A DNA stretch of 64,000 nt from Isoetes taiwanensis (taxonomy: Eukaryota; Streptophyta; Lycopodiopsida; Isoetales; Isoetaceae), in NCBI GenBank assembly GCA_021234155.1, contig JAJEKV010000207.1, forward strand, positions 1,240,001-1,304,000, read 5' to 3'. Each line of letters begins with the position of its first letter. Within the stretch, counting starts at the first letter, position 1. Positions 46,051-56,540 of this stretch are shown here, piece after piece. Under the pieces are notes generated by a model. That model made no database searches, was not told where the DNA came from, and saw only the letters and a list, made by a program, of their open reading frames with translations. Made by a program: the position numbers and the translations under genes.

Positions 46051-46830
46051 TTGATTTTGGGACAAATTTCATATTGCAATTTTTTTAGTAACTTGATTAA
46101 AGTCACTATACGTTAATATATAATCACACACTTAATATAAATTCACACCTTAACTTCAAATTACAAAATCATATATCATGAAACTCAAGTAGTACACAAC
46201 TTTTATTAACTGTGATTGATACATAGTAACTGTTTTTCATTTTTCCACCAGCATCCCCAAGGATATGAGAACCTTATTCCTTACATCCTGAGGTATTGTA
46301 ACTCTCATTTGCTTTTACTTGGAATAGTTTTTGGAGTCCACGAAAGTACAATACGGTTTCAATGTCTAGCCAAAGATCAGGATCACTAGGATTTCTCCTC
46401 CACCTCTTTGTCCAACAATCAATATCTTTCTTTATCGGTGACATTACTCAACTGATGTAATTGGACACCACCATTCCACGCAACACCTTATTGAAGTTAA
46501 CATCACCTTCTTCTTTGCAAATATCCGAGATAGTGTATCCCAACCACAATGGATAGGTCTCTAGATCTATTGGGTTTTACTACTACAAATTGGTGGCACT
46601 CCACGTCAAAGAGAAGGTTCATAACAATCCATGCCTAGATATTTTGGCCTATCCTTCTTAGGACCAACATAGTGTTTATCGATTGAGGAGGAGCATATGC
46701 CTTCACAATGCTACTAATGGTACCATCATCTTCGCCACCACCCTAATGTTTTCCACTTACTTTTAGGGAACCACCCTTCTTTTCAAAGCTCTTCTCGAGG
46801 ATGTGTCTACCTCATCCAACAAGTTGATCA
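46051..46830. other. AT-rich left subterminal region of the 12.85-kb element
   Basis: No coding sequence is supported between the TIR and the tail of the DUF7869 gene. Short protein-like patches on the minus strand after 46600 are in broken frames. Confidence 0.45.
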
Positions 46831-48264
46831 CCTTCTTCCAATAATCTATCAATGCACGCATTAGTCTCATCTCAATTAGTTTGCCAATGCTTGATGTAGT
46901 CATTGATGCCATCCTTAGTCAATCCCAATTGCTTGACTTCTTCAGTTGGTTTTAGAGCTTTTGGTTGACTAGGAGGTATCATAGGCTTGCCATTTGCATC
47001 CCCATTGCCAAATTCTCGCCCCACCTCTCCACTTATCCTCTCCTGAAGGTCTCATTTTCCATTGCATGATTGGAATCCTTCTCTCACCCAAAAAGTGAAT
47101 TGAAGAGGTCTAGAATGACCTTCCATGTCGAGAGCATAACTATCCACAAAACTCTTCCAATCGCACTTTTCTATGAGAGATCCTATAGGAGATGGATTTG
47201 TACATCCATGAAATATTTCCAATAGCCAGGAAAGTTGGTATGTTCATTTGCCTTAATACATGACTATATTTTCCAAACAATGCGCCCACATCCTCATGAG
47301 TATGTCCAGGGCATTAGGAACCCCAAATTGACTCTTTCAAAAAATACCCACAAACTGTTAAGTAGGATAGAAAAGAAAACATCCACCTGTTCTTATTTTG
47401 ACCAGCACAATTATCTAGTTGCAAGAGGAGCTTTCTGGGCAGATCTCGAGGTTTAGCACGAGATGTTGAAGCTCCAACATGTTCATTAGGTCCATTCCTC
47501 CTAAACCTTGCCTTGCTAAACTTTTCAATACTATTAGGGGTTCCATCCAACAATGCACTATGTAGTGCCTGGCTAGCTGTAGGATCCTGGAGGTGACCAT
47601 TGTAACCCTTCTCACAGTTTCTTAAACACCTCATGATACTCCCAATGTGAAAAACGGACCATCACTCCACAACTCTAAACCGAAATGGCCATAGTAGGTC
47701 CGAGACCGCCCATGCAATATTGCCCCAATCATTGAAATCGCAAAGGGTATGATCTTCCACATGACTTAGGAATGTACTTGAATTGTGGAAGACAAGTCTT
47801 CCGTTGGTCCATTTTATCATGTATACATAGATAGTTATTAGGTTCCATTGCGTATAAGGTCCTCCACATCCAATAAGTTTATCTACATGATAGTTGATCC
47901 GTCATATGGTCCTTCATATGTTCCCTTATCTTTGCCCTTAGACTTGGTTGCACGCCTTATCTAGTGTCTCCTTCAGCTTAGCACATAAATTGCACTTGGC
48001 AAAGTTGTTTGAAGTTGCTATAGTCACATGCTTGAAATGCTTATTCCATAGCCTACTAAAAATTGGGGATATAGAGGCCACCCAAGTTCCCCAAGCAATG
48101 CATTTATTTCCTCTAATATGCTCTCTTCTCGGGTACAATGGGATCTCTTTTCAACAATAACTCTACCCCTGCTCATCCTTCTTACTCTTATGTAGCATGT
48201 TTTCGCATTGAAATCCACATATCTTCAAATATTTCCTTTGGTACTATAGTTCTTGAGGTAGGCC
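46831..48264 (-). pseudogene. DUF7869-domain gene, C-terminal half, frameshifted (candidate transposase)
   Basis: In shifting minus-strand frames the hallmarks of DUF7869 proteins appear in order: FSRLWNKHFKHVTIATSNNF then KCNLCAKLKETL (48060-47945), LLQLDNCAGQNKNRWMFSFL (47430-47370), VNLGF then PGHTHEDVGALFGKYS (47330-47270), and DMEGHSRPLQFTFWVREG (about 47120-47065). The DNC...NKNR, GHTHED and EGH...F blocks are the conserved acidic/His centres of this widespread transposon-linked family. At least three one-base shifts break it. I infer a transposase role from position next to the TIR; this is not demonstrated. Confidence 0.7.
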
Positions 48265-49230
48265 TTACCGGCCGGTGTTCCCATGCAATGCAATTTTACT
48301 ACCATTTTCATGTCTCTTTTGCCAGTTGTTCCAAGAAGAGGTTGGAATTCCATGTATAGCCATCCATGCTTTTGAACATATCCACTTTCCATTCAATGGG
48401 AATCTTTTCTTCTTTGATCTTTCATCCTGAATTGCATAGCCAAATATGGTGTACATGAAATTCCTCCTGCTATCACACTTATGTTCCTGATATGTAGCTC
48501 TTGCCACCACCATCTCCTCTATTGTGAACATTCTAATACAAGAGGCCCAACAACATTCACTTCCTCTAACCTGCATTAGGGCTTCAGGAGAACAATCATA
48601 ATCTGACTTGCATCTTTTGGTGGGATAATGTTTGAAAGTTGGAAGTGGCCTCTTGCTACACTGTGTGAACATTATTGACAATGGTTCTACATCTATAGGA
48701 AACATGTAGTTCCCCTCCAGTTTAATACTGTCCCTAGGCCATGCAACAATAGTTGGAACCTCTAGTTGCTTCACACAAGCAAGGCATTCTTGTTTGCCTG
48801 AACCCTTTTCCTTCCAATTGTCATATAATTTTGAGATTGCCACATCTAACCTGTCCTCCCCTAATCTTTCATCATTCACTGCATTGATAGGATCTGCTAG
48901 AACAATAATCCCTTCTCCTACTGCCTCTCTGTTGCATGCATGCAGGATCTTGACCTTTTTGTTTTTTCCAATCGACCCGAGTATAAAGTACAATTTCCTT
49001 TCCTGTATCATCCTTTTCATTTCCTTTGGCATCATCCTTTCCTTTGGCATCATCCTTTTCATTTCTGGTCTTTTCCTTTCCTTTGCCATCATCTTTGTCA
49101 TCTTCATTAGTTGGGGATTTTTCCTTGCCTTGATCAGCATCATTGGGGGCCTTGGGGGATTTAGCATTTTGCATGCCATTGACCTAAAATGCATAAAAAC
49201 ATATAGTAAGTTAGCATATCCAAATAACAT
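48265..49230 (-). CDS. DUF7869-type protein, N-terminal half (intact frame)
   Basis: The 321-codon frame begins in a Lys/Glu/Met-rich charged region (residues 30-80). It then has DPINAVNDERLGEDRLDVAI (nucleotide-like lead-in of unknown role), IVAWPRDSIKLEGNYMFPID, a Cys-rich block (CWASCIRMFTIEEMVVARAT) and FTIEEMVV...YIFGYAIQDE followed by GKWICSKAWMAIHGIPTSSW and NNWQKRH. The last blocks (CSKAWMAIHGIPxSxWxxW) are the standard N-terminal part of DUF7869 proteins, so this is the same gene as 46831-48264, separated by breaks. The true start is uncertain. Confidence 0.7.
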   Translation of the reverse strand: MLFGYANLLYVFMHFRSMACKMLNPPRPPMMLIKARKNPQLMKMTKMMAKERKRPEMKRMMPKERMMPKEMKRMIQERKLYFILGSIGKNKKVKILHACNREAVGEGIIVLADPINAVNDERLGEDRLDVAISKLYDNWKEKGSGKQECLACVKQLEVPTIVAWPRDSIKLEGNYMFPIDVEPLSIMFTQCSKRPLPTFKHYPTKRCKSDYDCSPEALMQVRGSECCWASCIRMFTIEEMVVARATYQEHKCDSRRNFMYTIFGYAIQDERSKKKRFPLNGKWICSKAWMAIHGIPTSSWNNWQKRHENGSKIALHGNTGR

Positions 49231-49239
49231 CTCCCTAGC

Positions 49240-49595
49240 ATGAGTTAACCTATAATATATATTAACCTATAATAACCTTAAATGTTGTAACCTTAGAAAA
49301 AACTTTTGAGGTTATTATAGGTTAGCAATTTTTAGGTTAGAAGTTAATTATAGGTTATTATAGGTTAGAAGTTTTAAGGTAGGTTATTATAGGTTAAAAG
49401 TTAAGGTTAGAAGTACTAAGGTTAAGGTTAAAAGTTTAGGTTAAAAGTACTAAGGTTAAAAGTTTAGGTTAAAAGTATTAAGGTTAAAAGTTAAGGTTAA
49501 AAGTTAAGTTTTAGAAGTTCTAAGGTTAGAACTTATAACCTTAAATAAATATAACCTTTAAACTTCTAAAACTTAAAACTTCTAAACCTTGTAAT
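49240..49595. repeat. A-rich degenerate tandem repeat (AGGTTAAAAGT type)
   Basis: Units such as TAGGTTAAAAGTACTAAGG and AGGTTATTATAGGTTAGAAG repeat irregularly, with reverse-oriented copies near 49240-49280 and 49540-49580 (ACCTTAAATAA, TATAACCTTTAAAC). It resembles but is not a plant telomere repeat. Confidence 0.75.
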
Positions 49596-49650
49596 AAATT
49601 TTCGCGGCAGTTATTATGGCGCGGTACGATTTTTTTAAAGTAGTTATTAC

Positions 49651-50200
49651 CATTAGGGTTTTTTTGAGATTAAAAAAGGGCCTTCAAAACATGCCAACTA
49701 AGCCAAATGAAGATAAATGAACTACCAATCAGAAATCAGAGCCTGACGGGTCCAGTCAGCAAAACAGTTATAACTAACTCACTGGATCACATTTTCTAGC
49801 ATAACTGTTGATAGAAAAGTCCAAATGATCTCTTGTTTAGTGCAATAGATAGATCTCGTTGGGATCTTTCCAACCTTAGGTGCTTTATACATATTTTAAC
49901 CACTTATGATTGTCAAAACTCCAAAAAATATGGTTTTTACCATTTTTTACTATCCTACGGGGCTAAAAGATATGGAGACCACCCAAGGTTGAAAAGATCT
50001 CAATGAGATCTATCTATTGCACCAAACAAAAGCTCATTTGGACTTTTCTATCAACACTTATGCTAGAAAATGTAATCCAGTGAGTTAGTTATAACTGTTT
50101 TGCTTACTGGATTACCAGTTCTGTTTTCTGATTGGTAGTTCATATAGCTTAGTCATCAATTCTTAAAAGGCCCTTTTATGATCTCAAAAAATCCCTAATG
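49651..50200. mobile_element. 550-bp foldback element (long inverted repeat)
   Basis: The left arm (about 49651-49882) starts CATTAGGGTTTTTTTGAGAT and the right arm (about 49985-50200) ends ATCTCAAAAAATCCCTAATG. Internal pairs include GAACTACCAATCAGAAA with TTTCTGATTGGTAGTTC and TAGCATAACTGTTGATAGAA with TTCTATCAACACTTATGCTA. The arms span about 220 bp with scattered mismatches around a 100-base loop. No coding sequence. An RNA from it would form a long hairpin. Confidence 0.85.
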
Positions 50201-51732
50201 ATTCAGTTTACCTCCCTTTCGAACTTCTGGTGCGATTTCAAACTTCTCTCGAGTTTGCTTTTCGATTTCTCTCTACAATCTCGATGTGCGCTTACAATCT
50301 GGTGTGCACTTACAATATCGTCTTCTCGGCTTCTCTACAATCTCGGCTTCTCGGCGCTTTTCGAGATTTTCGGCTTCTCGGCGCTTCTCCGCGCTTTCGG
50401 CTAAAGCATTTCGAGCTTCTGGCTTCTGGTAAGTAATTTTTTCGAGCTTTCTGGCTTCCGGAACTACTATAGTAATTTTTTCTGGTTTTCTGGCTTTCTG
50501 GCTTCTACAATCTTCTGCTTTTTCTTTGTGGCTTTTCGGCTTCTACAATCTTCTGCTTTTTCTTCTACAATTTTGCTTTTGCGGTGGTTGAACGTGGTTT
50601 TTGATTTCTACAAAGGTTTCTCGGCTTCAGGGTTTTTGATTTCTACAAAGGTTTCTCGGCTTCGGGGTTTTTGATTTCTCGGCTCAAAGGTTTCTCGGCT
50701 TCTTCTCGGCTTCTATTGGCTCAAATCATCTGCTATTGGCTTTTTCTATTGTCTATACCATCCTAGTGCCTTAGGAATTTGTTTTTTTCTATTGGCTCAA
50801 AGGCAGAGGCTCAAATCTCGGGTACAGAAAACAAAGAGGTTAGTATTTCATGTTCTTTACTTAAAGTCTGTTCTTTACTCATTTCTGTGTTTGAAAGTTC
50901 CATTATATCCGCTTTTATCCATTCAAGATTCTGCGTTATATGAGCTTCAGGGTTAATCAAGGGGAGTGCTTACTGGCTTAGTCTTTTAGATGCATCAATC
51001 CTATACTGCCCTAGCACCTTCATATATAGATCTATTGTTTATAAACACCCTCTATTGCTTATAAACATGTTCTATTGCTCTATGATCTTGCTCTATGATC
51101 TTGCTCTATCTATTGCTCATAAACATGTTCTATTGCTTGTATGATCTTGCTCTATGATCTTGCTCTATCTGCTCTAAATAATGAACCAGAACAATGAACT
51201 AAATAATGAACTATGATCTTGCTCTATGATTTTGCTCTATCTGCTCTAAATAATGAACCAAAACAATGAACTAAATAATGAACTAAACAAGAAGTATTAT
51301 TATTATATATCTCTGCTTATCCGTTCTTATTCTATCCGCTCTATCTCGCTCTATGAGTTATTATTCGCTCTATCGCTATTAGATTTGCTCTATCTATTCC
51401 CCTCGCTTTCATTCTATTCTATTTTTACGCATTTTTTTTTTTCTATAGAATGATATGTTAGAATGGGCTTAAATCAAGGCTTGGCATTTCTAGTTTGGCT
51501 TCTAATTTCCCACTAGGTTAATCAAATCGCACCAGGCGCGTTTCTAGTTTGGCCTTTCTATTTCATACGGCTTTATACAAATCGCGCCAGGCGCGTGTAA
51601 ATAGATTTGTGAAAAAAGCAATATAGCAAACGCGCTTGACGCATTTTGGATTTTGTATATTTAGAATCGTTTTCTGGGGATAGGAATATCATTCGCTAAT
51701 TAGTTAATTTCTCTCGTTCTAGTGCATTACAC
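50201..51732. repeat. Pyrimidine-rich simple repeats and two palindromes; no gene
   Basis: From 50230 to 50720 phrases such as TTCTCGGCTTCTACAATC recur. At 51060-51300 TCTATTGCTCATAAACATGT, CTATGATCTTGCTCTATGATC and GCTCTAAATAATGAACCARA recur in tandem. Inner-type palindromes lie at 51524-51543, 51579-51598 and, decayed, 51628-51646, just upstream of the ORF at 51733. Confidence 0.6.
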
Positions 51733-52011
51733 ATGGCCGCTTCTAGTTTAAATGAACTTAACCTGGACGACCATCAACGCTGGACCCTGTACAAGATACT
51801 ACTAGACTGTGCTGTTCAAAACATTCACAGAGAGTTGGACAAGCCAGTTGACAGTCTGTATCAGGGGCCATGGGAATGCTACCATCGCATCACTGGACAT
51901 ATTCGGCTTCTCATGCTCTTAGTAAGGCTCATGCCCACAAATAAATACGAGGATTTGATTAGGAGTATCAAGGATCGATACAACACTCGATTTGGAGACT
52001 ACCGACATTAG
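51733..52011 (+). CDS. 92-residue hypothetical protein of the 12.85-kb element
   Basis: An intact Met-to-stop frame: MAASSLNELNLDDHQRWTLY, KILLDCAVQNIHRELDKPVD, CYHRITGHIRLLMLLVRLMP, ending RFGDYRH. The composition is that of a folded, mostly helical small protein. No transmembrane segment or signal peptide is evident. I recognise no family. It lies between the palindromes at 51.5 kb and the convergent DUF8039 gene. It may instead be the first exon of a longer gene. Confidence 0.5.
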   Translation: MAASSLNELNLDDHQRWTLYKILLDCAVQNIHRELDKPVDSLYQGPWECYHRITGHIRLLMLLVRLMPTNKYEDLIRSIKDRYNTRFGDYRH

Positions 52012-52415
52012 CAGGGACTAAGAGGATGCCGTCATATCACGATGGTCCGTGGCACTTTACCGGTATTGGGCCGATGAAGTGGGCCTATCGACATTTTGTA
52101 GAGATATCTAGAGCAAGCTATGTTAGTTCAAAGAACTCGCTACCGGCGCGATTTTTTTACGAAAAGGAAAAATGTACATATATTTCTTTTGAATATAAAT
52201 ACAATCTCGCGCCTGGCGCAATTTTGCAGCTTAAACTTTTATGTCACGCTTGATTCATTATGTTTTTTTATTTGCAATGTCGAAAACATTGAATCCTTTG
52301 ATGCCCTCCAGCCAGTATGACCAACCCCAAGAAACTACACATTCTCATTAATCTGTAGTTTCATGGGGTTGATAAGACTGGCTAAAGAACATCAAAGAAT
52401 CCAAAATTCACAACA

Positions 52416-52856
52416 TCACGCAGATGTTATGATATATTCTTTTTTTTTTTTACTATCCTTATTATACATACCTTTTGATAATTTAAGATCTATAAAATTA
52501 TAGCTTCTTTGTATCAAAAGGTCTGTACATACCTTTTTTAGACGTTCTTTTGGCCATGCCACAAATGTGCCCACGCTCTCCCCAATTGTGTCGCCACCAG
52601 GATGTCTTCTTGGAAGAGCTTCATCCTCATAGTTGCAATTTATAATGCTAACTTTACAGAAACTGTTTCCAAGAGGGACACCATGGCACTTAGATTCAGG
52701 GTCCAGGTCTTCGATTTTACATAATCCAAGTCGACGCTTCAAGTTTGCTGTTAATAGATAGCATTCTTCTCCCACACTGATAATCGAAAACATTAAAAGA
52801 ATGATTTCACATGAACAGTCTTCAAGAATATAGTATGTTTCAAGAACAGTCTTCAA
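52416..52856 (-). CDS. Inner element DUF8039-domain gene
   Basis: The core exon runs from an acceptor (ATTATCAG) near 52778 to a donor (AAG|GTATGTAC) at 52533. It reads VGEECYLLTANLKRRLGLCK, CHGVPLGNSFCKVSIINCNY, GGDTIGESVGTFVAWPKERL. HGVPLG and TIGESVGTFVAWP identify DUF8039, a domain of plant transposon-encoded proteins of unknown biochemical role. The exon ends at the same place, with the same GTATGTAC donor, as the outer copy at 58910. The residues outside the splice borders in the open frame are probably intronic. Confidence 0.75.
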   Translation of the reverse strand: MKTVLETYYILEDCSCEIILLMFSIISVGEECYLLTANLKRRLGLCKIEDLDPESKCHGVPLGNSFCKVSIINCNYEDEALPRRHPGGDTIGESVGTFVAWPKERLKKVCTDLLIQRSYNFIDLKLSKGMYNKDSKKKKEYIITSA

Positions 52857-53258
52857 ATCCTACTGATAGACTCACCATAGTTCGGCCGACATGATCGCGT
52901 GTCGATCAGTCGAGGAGGCGATCGCTAAGTCAAGGCGGTCGATCAGTCGAGGAGGCGAGTTGATCAGGCGAGGAGGTGGTCGACCGGAAGAAGTCGGCGA
53001 GTTGATCAGGTTTCTTGAAAAATTCGGTGGCAAATGAATAATTCGGCGTGCCACATAGGCGTTTCTTGAAAATATTAAAAATAAATATTCGTGGATGTGC
53101 TTTAATAAGAAAATTAAGTTTTTAATTTGAAATGAGCGGGATAAGCGGTTAATATAGGCAATTTAAAACCGGATAGCAATCTGACGGTTCAGATAATGCA
53201 CCCATACGTATAAATTTGAATCGCGTCCCATGACATTGCATTCGAACATTGCAGCGAT
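52857..53258. promoter_or_regulatory. Divergent intergenic region of the inner element
   Basis: It separates the DUF8039 gene (minus) from the modular gene (plus) and so should hold both promoters. GATCAGTCGAGGAGGCGA-like phrases recur three to four times at 52905-53010. I cannot point to a certain TATA box. The same head-to-head layout occurs in the outer element. Confidence 0.4.
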
Positions 53259-53345
53259 ATGGCGTCCGGAGGATCTGGCGCAACGAGAGGTAGAGGCGGA
53301 GGGAGAGGCGCAGGTAGAGCCGGGCGACGGGACAACACTCAGAGT
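53259..53345 (+). CDS. Probable first exon of the modular gene (Gly/Arg-rich start)
   Basis: ATG at 53259 opens MASGGSGATRGRGGGRGAGR then AGRRDNTQSA, an RGG-rich start typical of nucleic-acid-binding tails. An alternative frame over the same bases is Glu-rich. A donor may lie at GCGCAG|GTAGAG (53310) or later. The following 53346-53818 is T-rich and intron-like. Confidence 0.35.
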
Positions 53346-53818
53346 GCCTGAACAGGTCGACAGCACTCAGGAAGCAAGTATTTACTTTTTCTTCTCGATT
53401 TATACAGTTTCTGTGTTATTTTTAAGTTTTATCTACTGTCTGTGGACTCTGTGTTTTTTGTTTTTTGTTTTATAATCTTCTCCTGTATTTTCCAGTTCGT
53501 ATAATTTAGACCGTCTGATTAGAGTTTCTTGCACTTGTTTGTTTATAGTTTTGTTATGTATTCTCCAGTTCTTTCGATTTGTCTTTTTTCTAGCCTAGTA
53601 TGTCTCTTATGATATAGAGCGTCTGTATGATAGAGAGGAGGGCCTCTCTAAAAAACGTGGTCGGCGCAATTTATAATGGAGAGCGTCATGAACCCCTGAT
53701 TGTTTTCGGCTGCCTCTGCTACTTTTCTTGTATACCATTTATGTTTTCAGTAGTAAGGCTTCTAGCAAAACACGCTCGGCGCGATTTCATTACTCACCAT
53801 ATGATTGTAACTTTCAGG

Positions 53819-54120
53819 ATCTTCTAAAAATGTGAAAAGAAAAGCAAAGCCTGCGCAGGGTCAAGGGTCATCGGCACCAAAAAAAACCAAGAACGGAGGA
53901 AGATGTATCAGTTGCAGATTTGGCACACGTTGTGACCATGGACGATACGACCGGAATAATAAAGGCTCAGGTAGAGCCTCCGTGTCCAGAAGAAGATCTA
54001 CTAGAGGGCTCTGAATGGTATGTGGAGATCTTCAAGACTAGCGGAAAGACAGATCTTATTTTCATGTCTAGAGTTAAGGAAACAGATCAAATGAAGAAAC
54101 AAGGTATTCGATCACATGCT
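53819..54120 (+). CDS. Inner element: EGSEWYV module
   Basis: After an acceptor (AACTTTCAG at 53810-53818) a frame gives VSVADLAHVVTMDDTTGIIK, then EEDLLEGSEWYVEIFKTSGK and TDLIFMSRVKETDQMKKQ. It aligns with the outer module at 43287-43150 around EGSEWYV. Family not recognised. Beyond 54120 the frame is broken by stops, though KLKKYVDK...LALTSRDPIHVDV (54490-54560) still aligns with the outer copy. Confidence 0.55.
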
Positions 54121-54489
54121 TAAGAACACGGACGATTCATACCGTCTGTATTACTTGAAGCGGTCGAGAAAAATAAAAAGTATTGAAGAAGTTAAACCAT
54201 CGCAAAGGTGCGGTTCCTTTAAAGAGACGACCCTAAGAACGGATGAGGCGCAGATAACCTCTTCAAATTTGGGGGTCGTGGTAAACCATTGACACCAAAA
54301 AAATATGTGAAGGTCTCTTAGTCAGAAGAAGAGCAATCAAGACAAGGGCCGTCCGCTAGTGTTTACCTACAAGCTTTAAAAGAGAAGGAAGATGCAAGTT
54401 CTAGAGGCAGGGAAACAACGACGTTCTAGGCATTACACGTGATATGACTAGTGATGATTTATAAGGCGAGACAGCTTAGAGGCCATGAG

Positions 54490-54935
54490 CAAACTCAAGA
54501 AGTATGTCGATAAGTAGCCACTGGCCTTAACTTCACGCGATCCAATCCATGTCGATGTGCATTTTAGGTCCACGAAAGGCTATGTTTGTCGCCAGAAGAT
54601 ACGACAAGCAAAGACGCGAATGGAAATAGTCAACAAAGATGATAGAAAACCCAGGCAGTGCCAATGCCGGCAGATGTGGTGCCTTTTGATATGAAGACGA
54701 AGAAGGTGTTGATATGGAATAAACTTGAAGATTTAATTGGCAACCTGGATATTCACTTCATGATAATAGATGGGCAGCATTCAGTGGAGGCACAGAAGAG
54801 TTATTCCATAGACTATACTCAGTCAGAAATTGCCGGTTCCTCAGTGGCTCAACAACAGCAGTGGAATTGGCCGAAATCAGCGCGCTACTGAATGACATGG
54901 GAAAGACATTCCTATACAAAAGGTATTTCATTTTC
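54490..54935 (+). CDS. Inner element: IDGQHSVEA (ParB/DGQHR-like) module
   Basis: The frame from 54658 reads VVPFDMKTKKVLIWNKLEDL, then NLDIHFMIIDGQHSVEAQKS. IDGQHSVEA is identical to the outer copy. After a short break VELAEISALLNDMGKTFLYK continues to donor AAAAG|GTATTT. The box resembles the ParB/sulfiredoxin G-x-H/R-R-x-x-A motif and the DGQHR motif, but Ser replaces the usual Arg. In bacteria ParB-type domains are often fused to N4/N6 DNA methylases, which fits the methylase-like module downstream. Function here is inferred only. Confidence 0.55.
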
Positions 54936-54974
54936 CAGCACATATTTATTTTCCAGGCATTTCCTATAGCGTTT

Positions 54975-55228
54975 GAAATCGCACCAGGCGCGTTTTCGTT
55001 AATCACGATTTTACAAGAAACGCGCCTGGCGCGATTTCTTCATGTGGCATACATAGCGTTTCTCCTAAATACGTGATAAACGAAAACGCGCCTGGCGCGT
55101 TTTATGTTGTTATTTGTTTTGACGGATTTACCAGAAGCGGGCCTGGCTCGATTTCTTCGTCATGAAGAAATCGCGCCAGGCGCATTTCTGGTTAAACCGT
55201 GATTAACGAAAATGCGCCTGGCGCGGAT
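54975..55228. repeat. Six CGCGCC(A/T)GGCGCG palindromes in one intron
   Basis: Copies at 54975, 55017, 55082, 55134 (decayed), 55164 and 55208 share GAAATCGCGCCAGGCGCGTTTC or its complement. They lie between the donor near 54922 and the acceptor TTTTGCAG (55280-55287). Each is a self-complementary stem with CCWGG at its centre. Other copies of the same class lie at 51524, 51579, 52203, 57279 and 58519, all within the 12.85-kb element. Confidence 0.9.
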
Positions 55229-55287
55229 ATTGTTATTTCTTTGACGGCCTGTCTTTATTATTTGTCTAACGGCCCATATTTTGCAGT

Positions 55288-55932
55288 CCGTATGTGGAGC
55301 AGTTGAGGCAGGCTCGTAACCAATGGACCGAATATGGAAAACCAATGCCGACCAGACAAGGGCAATCTAAGATGCCGAATTCAAATTACTAGAACGGACA
55401 CTGTGCCAAACCATAATACAGGACAAGAGTAAGGGCACCAGATCAAAGAAGAAAAAAGGGGATGCACAAGCTAGCTCAGAAGATCAAACGGTGCCAAAGG
55501 ATGCCTGCAAGATTGTTTTTTTCTTCTGACCAGGTATGGGAAAAGTGGAACGAATTTTGGGACGCATATACGGAAAAGAAGTTGCCAGATTTGTATGGCA
55601 GGTTTCCTCCCCAAGATACGTCTATTTTTTATATAGGTATCACAGAAATGAGAAAGGCGCAAGGATTGGATGATGCAAAATTACTATCTGCTCTAGATAG
55701 GTGCATCAGAAAGGAAGTTGTCTACAAGAAAACGTCTGCAGCAAAGCACTTGACATCTTTCGAAGATGCATGCGAATCGCTAAAAAATATGAAAGTCCTG
55801 AAAAAGGCTGTTGACGAAGAACTGCAAAGGCTCACAGGAGACTTCATGTTATCAGAGATAGGCTTAATGCAAAAGTACAACGTATCGATGATGACATTAA
55901 GAAATATGTGTTTTGGTCAAAAGATTTTGTGA
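55288..55932 (+). CDS. Inner element: VWxKWN module
   Basis: The exon begins after TTTTGCAG with SPYVEQLRQARNQWTEYGKP. After a break the 157-codon frame (55462-55932) has FFSSDQVWEKWNEFWDAYTE, IGITEMRKAQGLDDAKLLSA, VVYKKTSAAKHLTSFEDACE and SLKNMKVLKKAVDEELQRLT. All blocks match 42131-41500 in order (VWDKWNEVW, TDLRSAQGL, FVKKVSK, SFPEACKSMK). It is probably a mostly helical domain linking the ParB-like and methylase-like parts. No family is recognised. Confidence 0.6.
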
Positions 55933-56069
55933 AGCAAAAAAAGGCTTAAGAATGTGGCAACTCTAAAGGGGATTCACCTAAAGTGGCGCCTCGACCTAAA
56001 AAGAAAAGTTGCTTTGGTGAAACAGGGCCTTTTAAGATGAGTCTCCTTTTTCTATAAGGCGTCCATTGG

Positions 56070-56470
56070 TTTTAAGTGTGCCTTACCGTGACGGGTGATG
56101 GGCCAACCGACACTACTCTATTTGTTCTTGATAGCCGTGGCACGAGATGGACACAAGATGATTACAAAGACCTTCTTCAACACATGCAAGTGGTTTTAAT
56201 GACCGAGATGCATTATACTATCGTGACGCTTTGCCACTCCGACATGTCCCACGCCTATGCACTAGTCTCGCAAATGATCTCGAATGCATTAAAGTGATGA
56301 GGCAAGCAGTAATGATAGATGAAAATAAAGATAGTGAGTTTAGTACCGAAAATAAGATCTCACATGTGCTAATCCTTATGATAGCCATTATGGATGATAA
56401 AGAATTTGAAAGACTTAAGGGGAAACCGAGGAAGGTGAGAAGATTGCTTGGCAAAGTGTATATCGGCTAG
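56070..56470 (+). pseudogene. Inner element: methyltransferase-like module, motif IV region
   Basis: The frame reads VCLTVTGDGPTDTTLFVLDS, TRWTQDDYKDLLQHMQVVLM and HYTIVTLCHSDMSHAYALVS. After a break it reads QAVMIDENKDSEFSTENKIS then HVLILMIAIMDDKEFERLKG. In N4/N6 DNA methylases the strand TLFVLD leads into DPPY followed by W; here DSRGTRW replaces it. The outer copy also lacks PPY. The fold resemblance is plausible, but catalysis is not supported. A one-base shift near 56295 separates the two halves. Confidence 0.45.
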
Positions 56471-56540
56471 ATGAACCCCTAGTGAAGAATGTTTTTATGT
56501 CGAATCCAATTGCGAAGACAAAGGGAAAGGGACTGCAGAT

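Noticed and set aside
48794-49243. 149-residue hydrophobic protein on the plus strand
   Set aside because: It is the complement of the DUF7869 gene start, whose minus-strand frame has recognisable conserved blocks.
49240-49595. Interstitial telomere repeat
   Set aside because: The units are AGGTTAAAAGT-like and irregular, not TTTAGGG or TTAGGG.
54975-55228. CRISPR-like array of regularly repeated palindromes
   Set aside because: The repeats are self-complementary, vary in orientation and spacing, lie in an intron of a eukaryotic gene, and have no unique equal-length spacers.
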